DNA of 64,000 nucleotides, from assembly GCF_000296215.2 (NCBI RefSeq), contig NZ_CP013949.1, positions 1,419,501-1,483,500 of the forward strand, read 5' to 3'. A program made the position numbers and the translations under genes. Of the stretch, positions 45,611 to 54,353 are shown in pieces; the stretch's first letter is position 1; the number at the start of each line of letters is the position of its first letter. The DNA is from Bradyrhizobium sp. CCGE-LA001 (GTDB lineage Bacteria; Pseudomonadota; Alphaproteobacteria; Rhizobiales; Xanthobacteraceae). Under the pieces are notes generated by a model. The model had not been told where the DNA came from and did no database searches. It saw only the letters and a program-made list of their open reading frames with translations.

Positions 45611-46747
45611 ATGACCGCTATCAAACCGTTCCGCATCGCCATCAGCGATGACGTCCTCGCCGACCTCAAGTCGCGCCTCGCCCGTACGCGCTGGCCGGAG
45701 GCCGAGCTGGTGGACGATTGGAGCCAGGGCGCGCCGCTGCAGTGGATCCAGGAGATCTGCCGCTACTGGGCCAGTGATTACGACTGGCGGGCGCGCCAAG
45801 CAAAGCTCAACCGCTTCGAGCAGTTCACCACGGAGATCGACGGGCTCGACATCCATTTCATCCATGCCCGCTCGAAAGAAGCAAACGCGCTGCCGCTGAT
45901 CATCACCCATGGCTGGCCCGGCTCGATCGTCGAATTCCAGAAGGTGATCGCGCCGCTCACCGATCCCGCCGCGCATGGCGGCAATCCCGCGGATGCGTTT
46001 CACGTCATCTGCCCGTCACTGCCGGGCTTTGGCTTCTCCGCCAAGCCGAAGACCACCGGCTGGGGCGTCGACCGCATCGCCGCGACCTGGGCGAAGCTGA
46101 TGGAGCGCCTCGGCTATGCGCGCTACGGCGCGCAAGGCGGCGATTGGGGCTCGGCGGTGACGACCTCGCTCGGCGCGCAGGACGCCGCGCATTGCGCCGG
46201 CATCCACATCACGCTGTCATTCAATTCGCCGCCGCGCATCGAAGGCGAGCCGACGGCGGAGGAAAAGCGCGCGCTCGCCGGCCTCAAGCATTATATCGAT
46301 CTCGATTCCGGCTATTCCAAGCAGCAATCGACGCGGCCGCAGACGCTCGGTTATAGCCTGACGGATTCGCCGAGCGGGCAGGCCGCCTGGATCCTGGAGA
46401 AGTTCTGGGCCTGGACCGATTGCGAGGGCCATCCCGAGAATATCTTCACCAGGGACGAGCTGCTCGACAACGTCATGCTGTATTGGGCGACGGAGACGGC
46501 GACCTCCTCCGCACGGCTCTATTGGGAAAGCTTCGGCAAGCGCCGGACGACGCCGGTCGTGAAGGTGCCGACGGGCGTCGCCTCGTTTCCCAAGGAGATC
46601 ATCACGCCGGTGCGGCGCTGGATGGAGCCGAACTTCCCCAACATCACCCATTGGAGCGAGATGGAGAAGGGCGGCCATTTCGCCGCCTTCGAGCAGCCGG
46701 AGCTGTTCGTGCGGGATGTGCGCAAATTCTTTGCGACAGTGCGGTAG
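45611..46747 (+). CDS. Epoxide hydrolase family protein
   Basis: 378-residue alpha/beta hydrolase with the EHN N-terminal domain (FRIAISDDVLADLKSRLART). The nucleophile Asp is in GAQGGDWGSAV, the oxyanion segment is THGWPGSIVEF, and the catalytic His is in GGHFAAFEQPELF. Converts an epoxide to a diol; the natural substrate is unknown. Long Tyr-bearing cap around residues 190-290. Its neighbour downstream is an acyl-CoA synthetase. Confidence 0.92.
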   Translation: MTAIKPFRIAISDDVLADLKSRLARTRWPEAELVDDWSQGAPLQWIQEICRYWASDYDWRARQAKLNRFEQFTTEIDGLDIHFIHARSKEANALPLIITHGWPGSIVEFQKVIAPLTDPAAHGGNPADAFHVICPSLPGFGFSAKPKTTGWGVDRIAATWAKLMERLGYARYGAQGGDWGSAVTTSLGAQDAAHCAGIHITLSFNSPPRIEGEPTAEEKRALAGLKHYIDLDSGYSKQQSTRPQTLGYSLTDSPSGQAAWILEKFWAWTDCEGHPENIFTRDELLDNVMLYWATETATSSARLYWESFGKRRTTPVVKVPTGVASFPKEIITPVRRWMEPNFPNITHWSEMEKGGHFAAFEQPELFVRDVRKFFATVR

Positions 46748-46760
46748 CCACGCACTCAGC

Positions 46761-46851
46761 CGTCATGCCCGGGCTTGTCCCGGGTATCCACGAGCTTAGA
46801 CTAGGCCGAAGAAGCAAGAACGTGGATGGCCGGAACAAGTCCGGCCATGAC
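46761..46851. repeat. Palindromic repeat, GTCATGCCCGGGC family
   Basis: CGTCATGCCCGGGCTTGTCC at one end, mirrored by GGCCGGAACAAGTCCGGCC and ATGAC. Between the epoxide hydrolase and acyl-CoA synthetase genes. Confidence 0.85.
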
Positions 46852-46878
46852 CGCCGAGACCATGGAAACGACGCAGCC

Positions 46879-48489
46879 ATGCTGACCGAAGCCGCAACCT
46901 ACGACGAGCTCTATCGCAATTTCCGCTGGGACATCCCCGCGCGCTTCAACATGGCGGAGGCGTGCTGCGACCGCCATGCCGACGGCACGGGCCGCCTCGC
47001 GCTTGTTTATGTCGACGAGAAGGGCGCGACCACGCGCACGTCCTTCGACGAAATCGCCGAGATGTCGCGCCGCTTCGCTAATGTGCTGAAGGCGGATGGC
47101 CTTGTGCGTGGCGATCGCGTCGCGGTGTTCCTGTCGCAGTCGCTGGAATTGCCGATCGCGCATATGGCGGCGTTTCGCTCGGGGCTGATCTCGATCCCGC
47201 TGTTCGCGCTGTTCGGCGAGGACGCGCTGGAATTCCGCCTGTCGAATTCGCAAGCAAGGGCCATCATCACCGATGAGGCGGGCTGGGAGAAGCTCACCAG
47301 GATCCGCGAACGGTTGCCCTATTTGCAGGACATCTACGTCACGAGCGGCGCCGTCCATGCCGGCGCAAAGCCGTTCTGGCCAGCGATCGAAACCGCGTCC
47401 GAGGACTTTACGACCGTCGACACCTCCGCCGACGATCCCGCGCTGATCATCTACACCTCGGGCACGACAGGCAATCCCAAGGGTGCGCTGCATGCGCACC
47501 GCGTCGTGCTCGGACACCTGCCGAATGTAGAGATGTGTCACAACTTCCTGCCGCGGCCGGGCGACCTCATGTGGACGCCGGCGGACTGGGCCTGGATCGG
47601 CGGCCTCGTCAACGGTCTGCTGGCGTTCTGGTATCACGGCATTCCCCTGGTCGGACATCGCGCGCGCAAATTCGAGCCGCAGGCGGCGATGCAGATGATG
47701 GCCGATCTCGGCGTGCGCAACGTCTTTCTGCCGCCGACGGCGCTGAAGCTGATGCGGCAGGCCGGCGTAAGGCATTCCGGTGTCAAGCTGCGAAGCATTT
47801 TCACCGGCGGTGAATCGCTCGGCGGCGAACTGCTCGGCTGGGTGCGCGAGACCTTCGGCATCGACGCCCACGAAGTGTTCGGCCAGACCGAGTGCAATCT
47901 CGTGATCGGCAGCAACTCGAACCTGTTTCCGATCCGCCCCGGCGCGATGGGCAAGGCGACGCCGGGCTTCGACGTCCGCATTGTCGACGACAAGGGCGAG
48001 GAGCAGAAGCGCGGGCAGCGCGGCATCATCGGCGTGCGCCAGCCGTGCCCCGTCACCATGCTGGAATATTGGCGCAATCCCGAGGCAACGGCGAAGAAAT
48101 ATGCCGGCGAATTTCTGCTCACCGGCGATCTCGGCGTGCAGGACGAGGACGGCTATTTCTGGTATGTGAGCCGCGAGGACGACGTCATCACCACCGCCGG
48201 CTATCGCGTCGGCCCGTCCGAGATCGAGCACACGCTGATGAAGCATCCGTCGGTGGCGATGGCGGCGGTGGTCGGCATTCCCGATCCGATCCGCACCGAA
48301 TCGATCAAGGCCTGGATCGTGCTGCGTCCCGGCTTCACCGGCAGCGACGCGCTCGCGCGCGAGATCCAGGAGTTCGTCAAGGTGCAGCTCGCCGCCCACG
48401 AATATCCCCGTTTCGTCGCGTTCGCGGAAACGCTGCCGATGACCGCGACCGGCAAGGTGCTGCGGCGCGAGCTGCGGGCCTTGGGCTAG
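46879..48489 (+). CDS. Acyl-CoA synthetase (AMP-binding)
   Basis: 536-residue ANL-superfamily ligase that activates a carboxylic acid as acyl-AMP and then acyl-CoA. P-loop-like motif IIYTSGTTGNPKGALH, then HEVFGQTECN, LLTGDLGVQDEDGYFWYVSR with the Asp, and the C-terminal Lys in TATGKVLRREL. Resembles medium-chain or aromatic-acid ligases. MarR follows 9 bases after the stop, likely an operon in which MarR senses the acid or acyl-CoA. Confidence 0.9.
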   Translation: MLTEAATYDELYRNFRWDIPARFNMAEACCDRHADGTGRLALVYVDEKGATTRTSFDEIAEMSRRFANVLKADGLVRGDRVAVFLSQSLELPIAHMAAFRSGLISIPLFALFGEDALEFRLSNSQARAIITDEAGWEKLTRIRERLPYLQDIYVTSGAVHAGAKPFWPAIETASEDFTTVDTSADDPALIIYTSGTTGNPKGALHAHRVVLGHLPNVEMCHNFLPRPGDLMWTPADWAWIGGLVNGLLAFWYHGIPLVGHRARKFEPQAAMQMMADLGVRNVFLPPTALKLMRQAGVRHSGVKLRSIFTGGESLGGELLGWVRETFGIDAHEVFGQTECNLVIGSNSNLFPIRPGAMGKATPGFDVRIVDDKGEEQKRGQRGIIGVRQPCPVTMLEYWRNPEATAKKYAGEFLLTGDLGVQDEDGYFWYVSREDDVITTAGYRVGPSEIEHTLMKHPSVAMAAVVGIPDPIRTESIKAWIVLRPGFTGSDALAREIQEFVKVQLAAHEYPRFVAFAETLPMTATGKVLRRELRALG

Positions 48490-48498
48490 CGTCCCACC

Positions 48499-48966
48499 AT
48501 GGCAAAGAGCTCTCAAGCTGCAGGGCTTCACCGCGCCTCGTTGACGAAGCTGCACGATCTCGATACGGCGCTGGAGCTGATGTATTACGGCTGGCGCGGC
48601 ATGACGCTGGAGGCCGACGCCTATCTCGCCAAGCAGGGCCTCTCGCGTCCGCACCATCGCATCCTCTACGTGGTGGCGCGCCGGCCCGACATCGCGATCG
48701 GCGCGCTGATCGAGGTCCTCGGCATTTCCAAGCAAGCCCTCAACCGGCCGCTCAACCTGCTGTTGGAGCGCAAGTTGCTGACCTCGAAGCGTTCGCCCGA
48801 GCAGCATCGCTCCAAACTGCTGCGCCTCACGGAAGCGGGACGACGCATCGAGCAAAGGGCGTCGGACCACGAACGCAAGGTGCTGCGCGAGGCGTTCGAT
48901 CGCGTCGGGTCATCGGGCGCGGCGGCCTGGATGGGCGTCATGGAGGCCATCGCCGACAACAACTGA
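48499..48966 (+). CDS. MarR-family regulator
   Basis: 155-residue winged-helix regulator. Central HTH at about residues 55-110: RRPDIAIGALIEVLGISKQA, then LNRPLNLLLERKLLTSKRS with the wing. Starts 9 bases after the acyl-CoA synthetase gene. A well-formed palindrome directly downstream (48974-48996) could be the operator of the next gene. Confidence 0.88.
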   Translation: MAKSSQAAGLHRASLTKLHDLDTALELMYYGWRGMTLEADAYLAKQGLSRPHHRILYVVARRPDIAIGALIEVLGISKQALNRPLNLLLERKLLTSKRSPEQHRSKLLRLTEAGRRIEQRASDHERKVLREAFDRVGSSGAAAWMGVMEAIADNN

Positions 48967-48973
48967 CGAATTC

Positions 48974-48996
48974 TCAAGTCAATATAGTTGACATGA
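48974..48996. promoter_or_regulatory. Palindromic MarR-type operator candidate
   Basis: TCAaGTCAA, central TATAG, TTGACaTGA: nine-base arms with one mismatch. It overlaps a TTGACA box before the SnoaL-like gene. Confidence 0.65.
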
Positions 48997-49047
48997 GGCG
49001 CGGGCTTTGCCACTTTCCCGGCCAACGAGCCAGGGGAGGGCCGTGTC

Positions 49048-49416
49048 ATGACTGCACAGGCAATGAATCGCGCGTCCGCGGAACCCTTCGTCGCGGCGTG
49101 GTGCGCGAGCTGGCGCAAGGTGGATATCGACGCGGTCGTCGGGCACTTCGCCGACGATGCGCAGATGCGCAGTCCTCTCGCCCTCACGCTGACGGGCTCT
49201 CCCACGGTCACCGGCGCAGAGAACATCCGTGCCTATTGGCGGAAAGCCTATGGCCACATCGAAAGCGCTGATCTGAAGATCCTGAGCTGGAGCTTTGACG
49301 ACACCATCGCGCGGCTGACGGTGTGGTGGCAGCTGGGCGACACGCGCGCCAGCGAATTCATGGACTTCGACGATGCGGGCCGTGTGGTGCGTAGCGAAGC
49401 CTTCTACGGAAAATGA
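49048..49416 (+). CDS. SnoaL-like / NTF2-fold protein
   Basis: 122-residue NTF2-like protein: helix (EPFVAAWCASWRKVDIDAVV), a strand block and a final segment WWQLGDTRASEFMDFDDAGR. The substrate and activity are unknown. Starts with ATG at 49048 after GGGGAGGG. Its stop overlaps the next start by four bases (ATGA), so translation is coupled to a membrane protein. Probably MarR-controlled. Confidence 0.8.
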   Translation: MTAQAMNRASAEPFVAAWCASWRKVDIDAVVGHFADDAQMRSPLALTLTGSPTVTGAENIRAYWRKAYGHIESADLKILSWSFDDTIARLTVWWQLGDTRASEFMDFDDAGRVVRSEAFYGK

Positions 49417-49862
49417 CCATGCGCCTTTCGGATATCGTTCTGCTTCTCAACACGCTCTGGTTCGTCGGCGCCTTCGTCCAGTTCAGCATCGCGCAAACCA
49501 ACACGCTGAAGATCCTGCTGCCACGGGAAGAGCGCAGCAATCCGATCGCGCCGACCCTGGCCGCCAGCGTGGCGTTCCTGGGCGGAATGAACCTGCCGAT
49601 CGGACTGTTGTCGCTCTATCTGCTGGTCGCGCGTCCGTCCTTCTTCCAGCCGATCGAGGCACAACTCGCGCTGTTCCTGTTCTTCGCCGGCTGCCATTTC
49701 AGCCAGTTCGTCTACAACGTTCCGGTCTTGATGCGGGGAGGGCGCGTCGGCGTGGCGTACTGGCCGGTGCTGAAGGGCCCGATGCTCAGGATCTTCGTCA
49801 TCGACGCGGCTCTGTTCGCGGCCAATCTCGCTGTGGCCCTTCTGCTCACACTACGCGCCTGA
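49413..49862 (+). CDS. Conserved integral membrane protein
   Basis: 149-residue protein with four predicted membrane helices: residues about 6-26, 48-70, 84-105 and 124-146. No family recognised. Translationally coupled (ATGA overlap) to the SnoaL-like gene, which suggests the two function together. Confidence 0.75.
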   Translation: MTMRLSDIVLLLNTLWFVGAFVQFSIAQTNTLKILLPREERSNPIAPTLAASVAFLGGMNLPIGLLSLYLLVARPSFFQPIEAQLALFLFFAGCHFSQFVYNVPVLMRGGRVGVAYWPVLKGPMLRIFVIDAALFAANLAVALLLTLRA

Positions 49863-49986
49863 CGCGCGTCGCGTTTCAAGCGAAATCGCAGCGGTATTTT
49901 TCGACCGCCCAACTCGCGCGTGCAAGGACCGCAGGGGCGCGCTAACATCAGCCCGACAACACGCGGCGAAGATCGCGTGAGGGAGG

Positions 49987-50766
49987 ATGCTGATGTCCAT
50001 CTCAGGCAAGGTCGATCCGGTGGTGCGTCCCGTCGCGGCGACCGACATCGCCGAGGCGCTGGTCGAGGGCTTGCGCGATTTCCAGGCGATGCCGCTCTAC
50101 GGCCTCTGCTTCGGTGCGCTCTATGCTGGCGGCGGCATCGCCATCATGCTCTGCCTCACCGCTTTCGGCATGGTCTACCTCGTCTATCCCCTGGCCGCCG
50201 GTTTCGCCCTGATCGGGCCGTTCGTCGCGATCGGTCTCTACGAAGTCAGCCGCCGCCGCGAGCGCGACGAACCCGTGTCCTTCGGCGCGGTCTGGTCGGC
50301 TGTGCGCTCGCGCAGCGAGATCGGCTGGATGGCGTTCGTGACGCTGTTCGTGTTCGTGGTTTGGATGTACCAGGTGCGGCTCCTGATCGCGCTGCTGCTC
50401 GGCCTCAATGCTTCGTTCTCGAGCCTTCAGGAATTCATGACGGTGGTGCTCACCACCAATGAGGGCCTGCTGTTCCTCGGCATCGGCAACGCAGTCGGTG
50501 CCGTGCTGTCGCTGATCCTGTTCTCGCTCAGCGTGGTGTCGTTTCCGCTGCTGCTCGACCGCGACATCGATTTCGTCACGGCCATGGTGACGAGCGTGCG
50601 TGCGGTGGTGACCAGCCCGCTGCCGATGATCGGCTGGGCCGCGGTCATCGTGATGCTGCTGATCGTCTCGGCGTTGCCTTATTTTCTCGGGCTGGTCGTG
50701 ACGCTGCCGGTACTGGGGCATGCGACCTGGCACCTGTACCGGCGGCTGGTGGTGTCTCCACTGTAG
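49987..50766 (+). CDS. DUF2189 family membrane protein
   Basis: 259-residue integral membrane protein. Six hydrophobic segments, with conserved ALVEGLRDFQAMPLYGLCFG at the start, a charged loop ERDEPVSFGAVWSAVRSRSE, and DRDIDFVTAMVTSVRAV. Proteins of this family (DUF2189) are of unknown function. Start ATG 49987 after GAGGGAGG. Confidence 0.85.
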   Translation: MLMSISGKVDPVVRPVAATDIAEALVEGLRDFQAMPLYGLCFGALYAGGGIAIMLCLTAFGMVYLVYPLAAGFALIGPFVAIGLYEVSRRRERDEPVSFGAVWSAVRSRSEIGWMAFVTLFVFVVWMYQVRLLIALLLGLNASFSSLQEFMTVVLTTNEGLLFLGIGNAVGAVLSLILFSLSVVSFPLLLDRDIDFVTAMVTSVRAVVTSPLPMIGWAAVIVMLLIVSALPYFLGLVVTLPVLGHATWHLYRRLVVSPL

Positions 50767-50891
50767 TCGTCCTGGCGAAAGCCAGGACCCATTAGGGAGG
50801 AGTTTCGGCGCGGACGGATGATGATGAGCCTTCGCCAAATCGGCTTCGGTGGTCATCGGTCCTGGATCTGCGCTTTGATCATCCAGGACGA
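50767..50891. repeat. Palindromic repeat, TCGTCCTGG family
   Basis: TCGTCCTGG / CCAGGACGA ends and a perfect inner hairpin CCTGGCGAAAGCCAGG. Between convergent genes. Confidence 0.7.
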
Positions 50892-50901
50892 CAGCCGTGG
50901 T

Positions 50902-51414
50902 TTACGGCACCTTGATCCCCATCGCCTTCAGCGCTTCCAACAACCTCACCGGCGGAGACATCTCGATATGGGGCGCCTTGCCTGTCTCCAGCAGGCTCTT
51001 CAATCCAGAGAGGATCGCAGGCCAGCCGGTGCGGCCGCCGGAAAGGATGTCCTCGCTAAGCTCGCGGTCGTGGCGTTGGCTCAAGGTGAGGCGAACGGCT
51101 TCGCCAGCTAACTCGATCTCATAGGTGACGATGGTGGTGCCGAGCTTTTCCACGAGGTCGGGCCAATTGACGTTCCAGCTCATGGTGAGCCTCCTGGGCG
51201 GATCGTATTCGAACACTTCGCCGCGGATGTGCTCGGAGCCGTCGGGCGTGCGCACGATGAAACTGCCGCCGAGCTTCGGCTCCATCTCCACCGCAAAGCC
51301 GGAGAAGTATTTTCGGCTGAATTCCGCCGAGGTCAGCGCCTCCCACACCTTCTCCGGCGTCGAGGCGATGTAGATCGTGTAGACCGTCAGCGGCTTGAAT
51401 TGATCGAGGTTCAT
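50902..51414 (-). CDS. SRPBCC (AHSA1-type) protein
   Basis: 170-residue START/AHSA1-like protein. STPEKVWEALTSAEFSRKYF at the N-terminus, LGGSFIVRTPDGSEHIRGEV strand region, and a C-terminal long helix WPAILSGLKSLLETGKAP. Probably binds a hydrophobic ligand. It is the third gene of an ArsR-SRPBCC-SRPBCC operon; the start overlaps the preceding gene by four bases. Confidence 0.85.
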   Translation of the reverse strand: MNLDQFKPLTVYTIYIASTPEKVWEALTSAEFSRKYFSGFAVEMEPKLGGSFIVRTPDGSEHIRGEVFEYDPPRRLTMSWNVNWPDLVEKLGTTIVTYEIELAGEAVRLTLSQRHDRELSEDILSGGRTGWPAILSGLKSLLETGKAPHIEMSPPVRLLEALKAMGIKVP

Positions 51415-51881
51415 TTTGCGTCGAATCCCTTGTTGAGAGCTGCGCGCGGAATGGCGAGCACCTGGCCTCGTTCCAGCAGGCTCTTTAGCCCGGACAGGAT
51501 CGCGGGCCAGCCATTGGAGATCGCGCCAAGATATTTGCCGCCTTCGACGAACCCATCATGCACTACCGTCAAACGCACCAGCGCGCCAAAGGGCTCGAGC
51601 GTGAAGACGACGCGTGACGTTGGCTCGCCGCGCAGCTCTTCGAACTTGTGGTGCCTGAAGCTGTAGGCCAGTCGGCGTGGCGGATCGGCCTCGAGGATCT
51701 CGCCGGAATCGGTGACCTCGCCGTCGAGCAGGAGCGCGAAGGGCGAGCCGACTTTCCAGTCGGACCGGACCTCGGCGCCGAACCAATATTGCTTGCTGAA
51801 CGCGCTGTCGGTCAGCGCCTCCCACAGCCGTTCGGGCGTGGTCTCGATATAGGTCACGTAGACGAACTCCGGCTTACTCAT
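51411..51881 (-). CDS. SRPBCC (AHSA1-type) protein
   Basis: 156-residue paralogue of the next gene: TTPERLWEALTDSAFSKQYW, then EADPPRRLAYSFRHH, and the same helix WPAILSGLKSLLERGQVL. The pair probably arose by tandem duplication. Its start overlaps the ArsR gene by eight bases and its end overlaps the downstream paralogue by four. Confidence 0.85.
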   Translation of the reverse strand: MSKPEFVYVTYIETTPERLWEALTDSAFSKQYWFGAEVRSDWKVGSPFALLLDGEVTDSGEILEADPPRRLAYSFRHHKFEELRGEPTSRVVFTLEPFGALVRLTVVHDGFVEGGKYLGAISNGWPAILSGLKSLLERGQVLAIPRAALNKGFDAK

Positions 51882-52188
51882 CGCGCTTCTCCAACTGACG
51901 TTTCAGCTCGCTGAGCGCAGCGAGCTTGCCGCGCTCGAATTTCCTGATCCAGCGTTCGCCGATCTGATGGATCGGCACGGGGTTGAGATAGTGCAGCTTC
52001 TCGCGGCCATGTCTGATGGTGGTGACGAGGTTGGCTTCTTCGAGAATGACAAGGTGCTTGGTCACGGCCTGACGCGTCATCGCCAGGCCTTCGCATAGCT
52101 CGTTCAAGGTCTGGCCGTTCCTGGCGTGAAGCCTGTCCAGCAGCGACCGTCGTGATGCGTCGGCGAGCGCTTTGAAGACCTCATCCAT
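51874..52188 (-). CDS. ArsR-family regulator
   Basis: 104-residue winged helix, residues about 3-80: FKALADASRRSLLDRLHARN, then GLAMTRQAVTKHLVILEEAN and IRHGREKLHYLNP wing. No metal-binding Cys pair (no ELCVCDL), so it belongs to the group linked with SRPBCC proteins and probably senses an organic ligand. ATG at 52188; the TTG at 52206 is an alternative. A palindromic operator is 15 bases upstream. Confidence 0.88.
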   Translation of the reverse strand: MDEVFKALADASRRSLLDRLHARNGQTLNELCEGLAMTRQAVTKHLVILEEANLVTTIRHGREKLHYLNPVPIHQIGERWIRKFERGKLAALSELKRQLEKRDE

Positions 52189-52202
52189 GCTCGGGATAAT
52201 AG

Positions 52203-52218
52203 GCAACCAAATGGTTGC
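52203..52218. promoter_or_regulatory. ArsR operator candidate
   Basis: GCAACCA, two A, TGGTTGC: a perfect inverted repeat with seven-base arms just before the ArsR gene. This CAACC/GGTTG type is common for ArsR regulators with SRPBCC partners. Confidence 0.75.
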
Positions 52219-52350
52219 ATGTCAACCGCCGCTGTCACTTGGAGGGAGCCGCACCTCGGCCCTCCCCCGCAATAACGATGAGTGGAGATGAGCTTCCGTT
52301 CCCGCCGCCGTCATGCATTAATGCGCACAAACCGCAGCTGAGTCCTCCCC

Positions 52351-52971
52351 ATGATGTCCATGCAAGCCTATCTCGCCTTCGTCGCCGCCTGCATTGCGCT
52401 GGCGCTGCTGCCGGGACCGATCGTCACCCTCGTTATCGCCAATGGTCTGCGCCACGGCACCCGCGCAGCCCTCACCAACGTTGCCGGCGCGCAGGCAGGC
52501 CTTGCTATCGTCATCGGCATCGTCGCGGTCGGCCTGACCTCGCTGATGGCAACGATGGGCTACTGGTTCGACTGGGTGCGCTTTGCCGGCGCCGCTTATC
52601 TTATCTGGCTCGGCATCAGGCTGGTCTGGGCGCCGGTCGAGGGCGTCGATGTCGATGCACCGCCACCGCCGCCGCGCGGCGGCTTCTTTCTGCAGGGCTT
52701 TCTGGTGCTGCTGTCGAACCCGAAGGTGCTGGTGTTCTTCGGCGCCTTCATCCCGCAATTCATGGACATGAACCAGCCGCACTTTCCGCAAGTCGCGCTG
52801 CTGGGCGCCACCTTCATGGTCACGGCCGTCGTGACCGATGCGCTCTACGCCATTGCCGCCGGCCGCGCCCGAAAATTCTTCTCGGCGCGTCGCACGCGCA
52901 TGATGTCGCGCATCTCCGGGGGCTTCATGATCGGCGGCGGCATCTGGCTGGCGCTGACACGGGCAAAGTGA
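52351..52971 (+). CDS. LysE family translocator
   Basis: 206-residue inner-membrane exporter. Six hydrophobic segments, N-terminal LPGPIVTLVIANGLRHGTRA and then AALTNVAGAQAGLAI, and a mid-protein charged Pro-rich loop of about residues 100-110. Exports amino acids such as lysine, threonine or homoserine lactone in characterised members. The gene is convergent with the amidohydrolase, whose end is only a few bases away. Confidence 0.88.
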   Translation: MMSMQAYLAFVAACIALALLPGPIVTLVIANGLRHGTRAALTNVAGAQAGLAIVIGIVAVGLTSLMATMGYWFDWVRFAGAAYLIWLGIRLVWAPVEGVDVDAPPPPPRGGFFLQGFLVLLSNPKVLVFFGAFIPQFMDMNQPHFPQVALLGATFMVTAVVTDALYAIAAGRARKFFSARRTRMMSRISGGFMIGGGIWLALTRAK

Positions 52972-52975
52972 AGGC

Positions 52976-53779
52976 TTAAACCAACAGCTGCGCCTTCAGC
53001 TCCACCTCGATCTCGGCAAGGATCCGCGCCAGCCGCTCGGCCCATTGCTGCTGGCCGGACTGGTCGGCGATGAGATCCTGGCGCACCTCGATGCCGGTGT
53101 TGACGAGGCCGCGCGCCTCGCCATGCACGGGGATGGTGTAGTCGGTGAGGTCGCTCACGGCATAGGGCTCGTTGTCGCCGACGACGAGATCGCTTTCACT
53201 GCGCAGATGTTTGAGCAGCAGCTGCGGCAACACGGTGTCGCGGTTGTACAGCGCGCCGATGTGCCAGGGGCGCGCCACGCCGGCATGGACCGGCGTGAAG
53301 CTGTGCAGCGACACCAGCACCGTCGGCCGCTCGTCGCGCAGGCGGCGGCTGATCGTAGCGTCGATGCGATCGTGATAAGGCGCAAAGATCTCGCGCCGCC
53401 GCGCCTCGCGCTCGCTTGTCGAAATCCCTTCGTTGCGCCGGATCGCGGTGGCTTCGGAGATGACCGGGATCGAGCTCACCGCGGCGGGCGGGCGGTTGCA
53501 GTCGATCACGAGCCGCGAATAGCGTTGCGCGATCAGATGGGCGTCGAGCAGCTTTGCGAGCCGCTCGGCGACGCCGGCGATACCGATGTCCCAGCCGATG
53601 TGCCTGACGAGCTCGCTTTCGGCGATACCGAGATCGCCGAGCGCACGCGGCAGTACACGCCCGTAATGATCCGAGATGAGCAGGAAGGGCGATCGTCCCG
53701 CCGCATTCACCTCATGCACCGGCGCAACGTCGCCCTCTCCGAGAATCTGCTCGGTCGTCTCACTCGTGTCGAGAGTCAT
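52976..53779 (-). CDS. N-formylglutamate amidohydrolase family protein
   Basis: 267-residue zinc amidohydrolase. Motifs: ISDHYGRVLPRALGDLGI, HIGWDIGIAGV, VIDCNRPP, SLHSFTPVHAGVARPWHIG and RGLVNTGIEVRQDLI, typical of N-formylglutamate deformylases at the end of the histidine pathway. No hut genes adjoin. ATG at 53779 is chosen because the frame upstream is not conserved. Confidence 0.85.
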   Translation of the reverse strand: MTLDTSETTEQILGEGDVAPVHEVNAAGRSPFLLISDHYGRVLPRALGDLGIAESELVRHIGWDIGIAGVAERLAKLLDAHLIAQRYSRLVIDCNRPPAAVSSIPVISEATAIRRNEGISTSEREARRREIFAPYHDRIDATISRRLRDERPTVLVSLHSFTPVHAGVARPWHIGALYNRDTVLPQLLLKHLRSESDLVVGDNEPYAVSDLTDYTIPVHGEARGLVNTGIEVRQDLIADQSGQQQWAERLARILAEIEVELKAQLLV

Positions 53780-53854
53780 CCTGATTGCCTGCGGAATAGT
53801 AACGCGTGTAAACGGAGTAACGGTATTGCGCCGTCGTCGCAACCTTGGAAGACC

Positions 53855-54253
53855 ATGACCTCCGATCGTCTCTTCGTCTACGGCACCCTGATGCGCGGCT
53901 TCGATCATCCGATGGCGCGGCTGCTTGCCTCTCATGCGGATTTCCTGGGGGAAGCCAGCTGTCGCGGCAAGCTCGTGCTGGTGAAGCATTATCCGGGGCT
54001 GCTGCTGTCGGACGCGCCGTCCGATCTCGTTCATGGCGAGCTCTTCCACCTGCGCGCGGGCGACGAGCTCCTGCGCGAACTCGACATGTACGAAGCCTGC
54101 GGCGAGGGCTTTCCGGAGCCGACCGAATATCTGCGCCGGCTCATCGACGTGACGCTGGCGGACGGGACCGCTGGCAAGGCCTGGACCTACATCTACAATT
54201 GGCCCGTCACCGATCTACCGATCATCGAGTCCGGCCGTTTCCTGGAGCATTAG
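53855..54253 (+). CDS. Gamma-glutamylcyclotransferase family protein
   Basis: 132-residue small enzyme. YGTLMRGFDHPM (substrate loop) at residues about 9-20, and the catalytic Glu in RELDMYEACGEGFPEP. Removes 5-oxoproline from gamma-glutamyl amines or peptides. Start ATG at 53855, without a strong ribosome site. Divergent from the amidohydrolase. Confidence 0.85.
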   Translation: MTSDRLFVYGTLMRGFDHPMARLLASHADFLGEASCRGKLVLVKHYPGLLLSDAPSDLVHGELFHLRAGDELLRELDMYEACGEGFPEPTEYLRRLIDVTLADGTAGKAWTYIYNWPVTDLPIIESGRFLEH

Positions 54254-54353
54254 TTCTCGAGCATGATCTCCGCGCAAACGCGTTCCGCGTTTGTCGCGAG
54301 GGAAAATCGCTGCGCACTTGCGCTAACGCGGCCCTTTGGGTCCGGATCATGAT

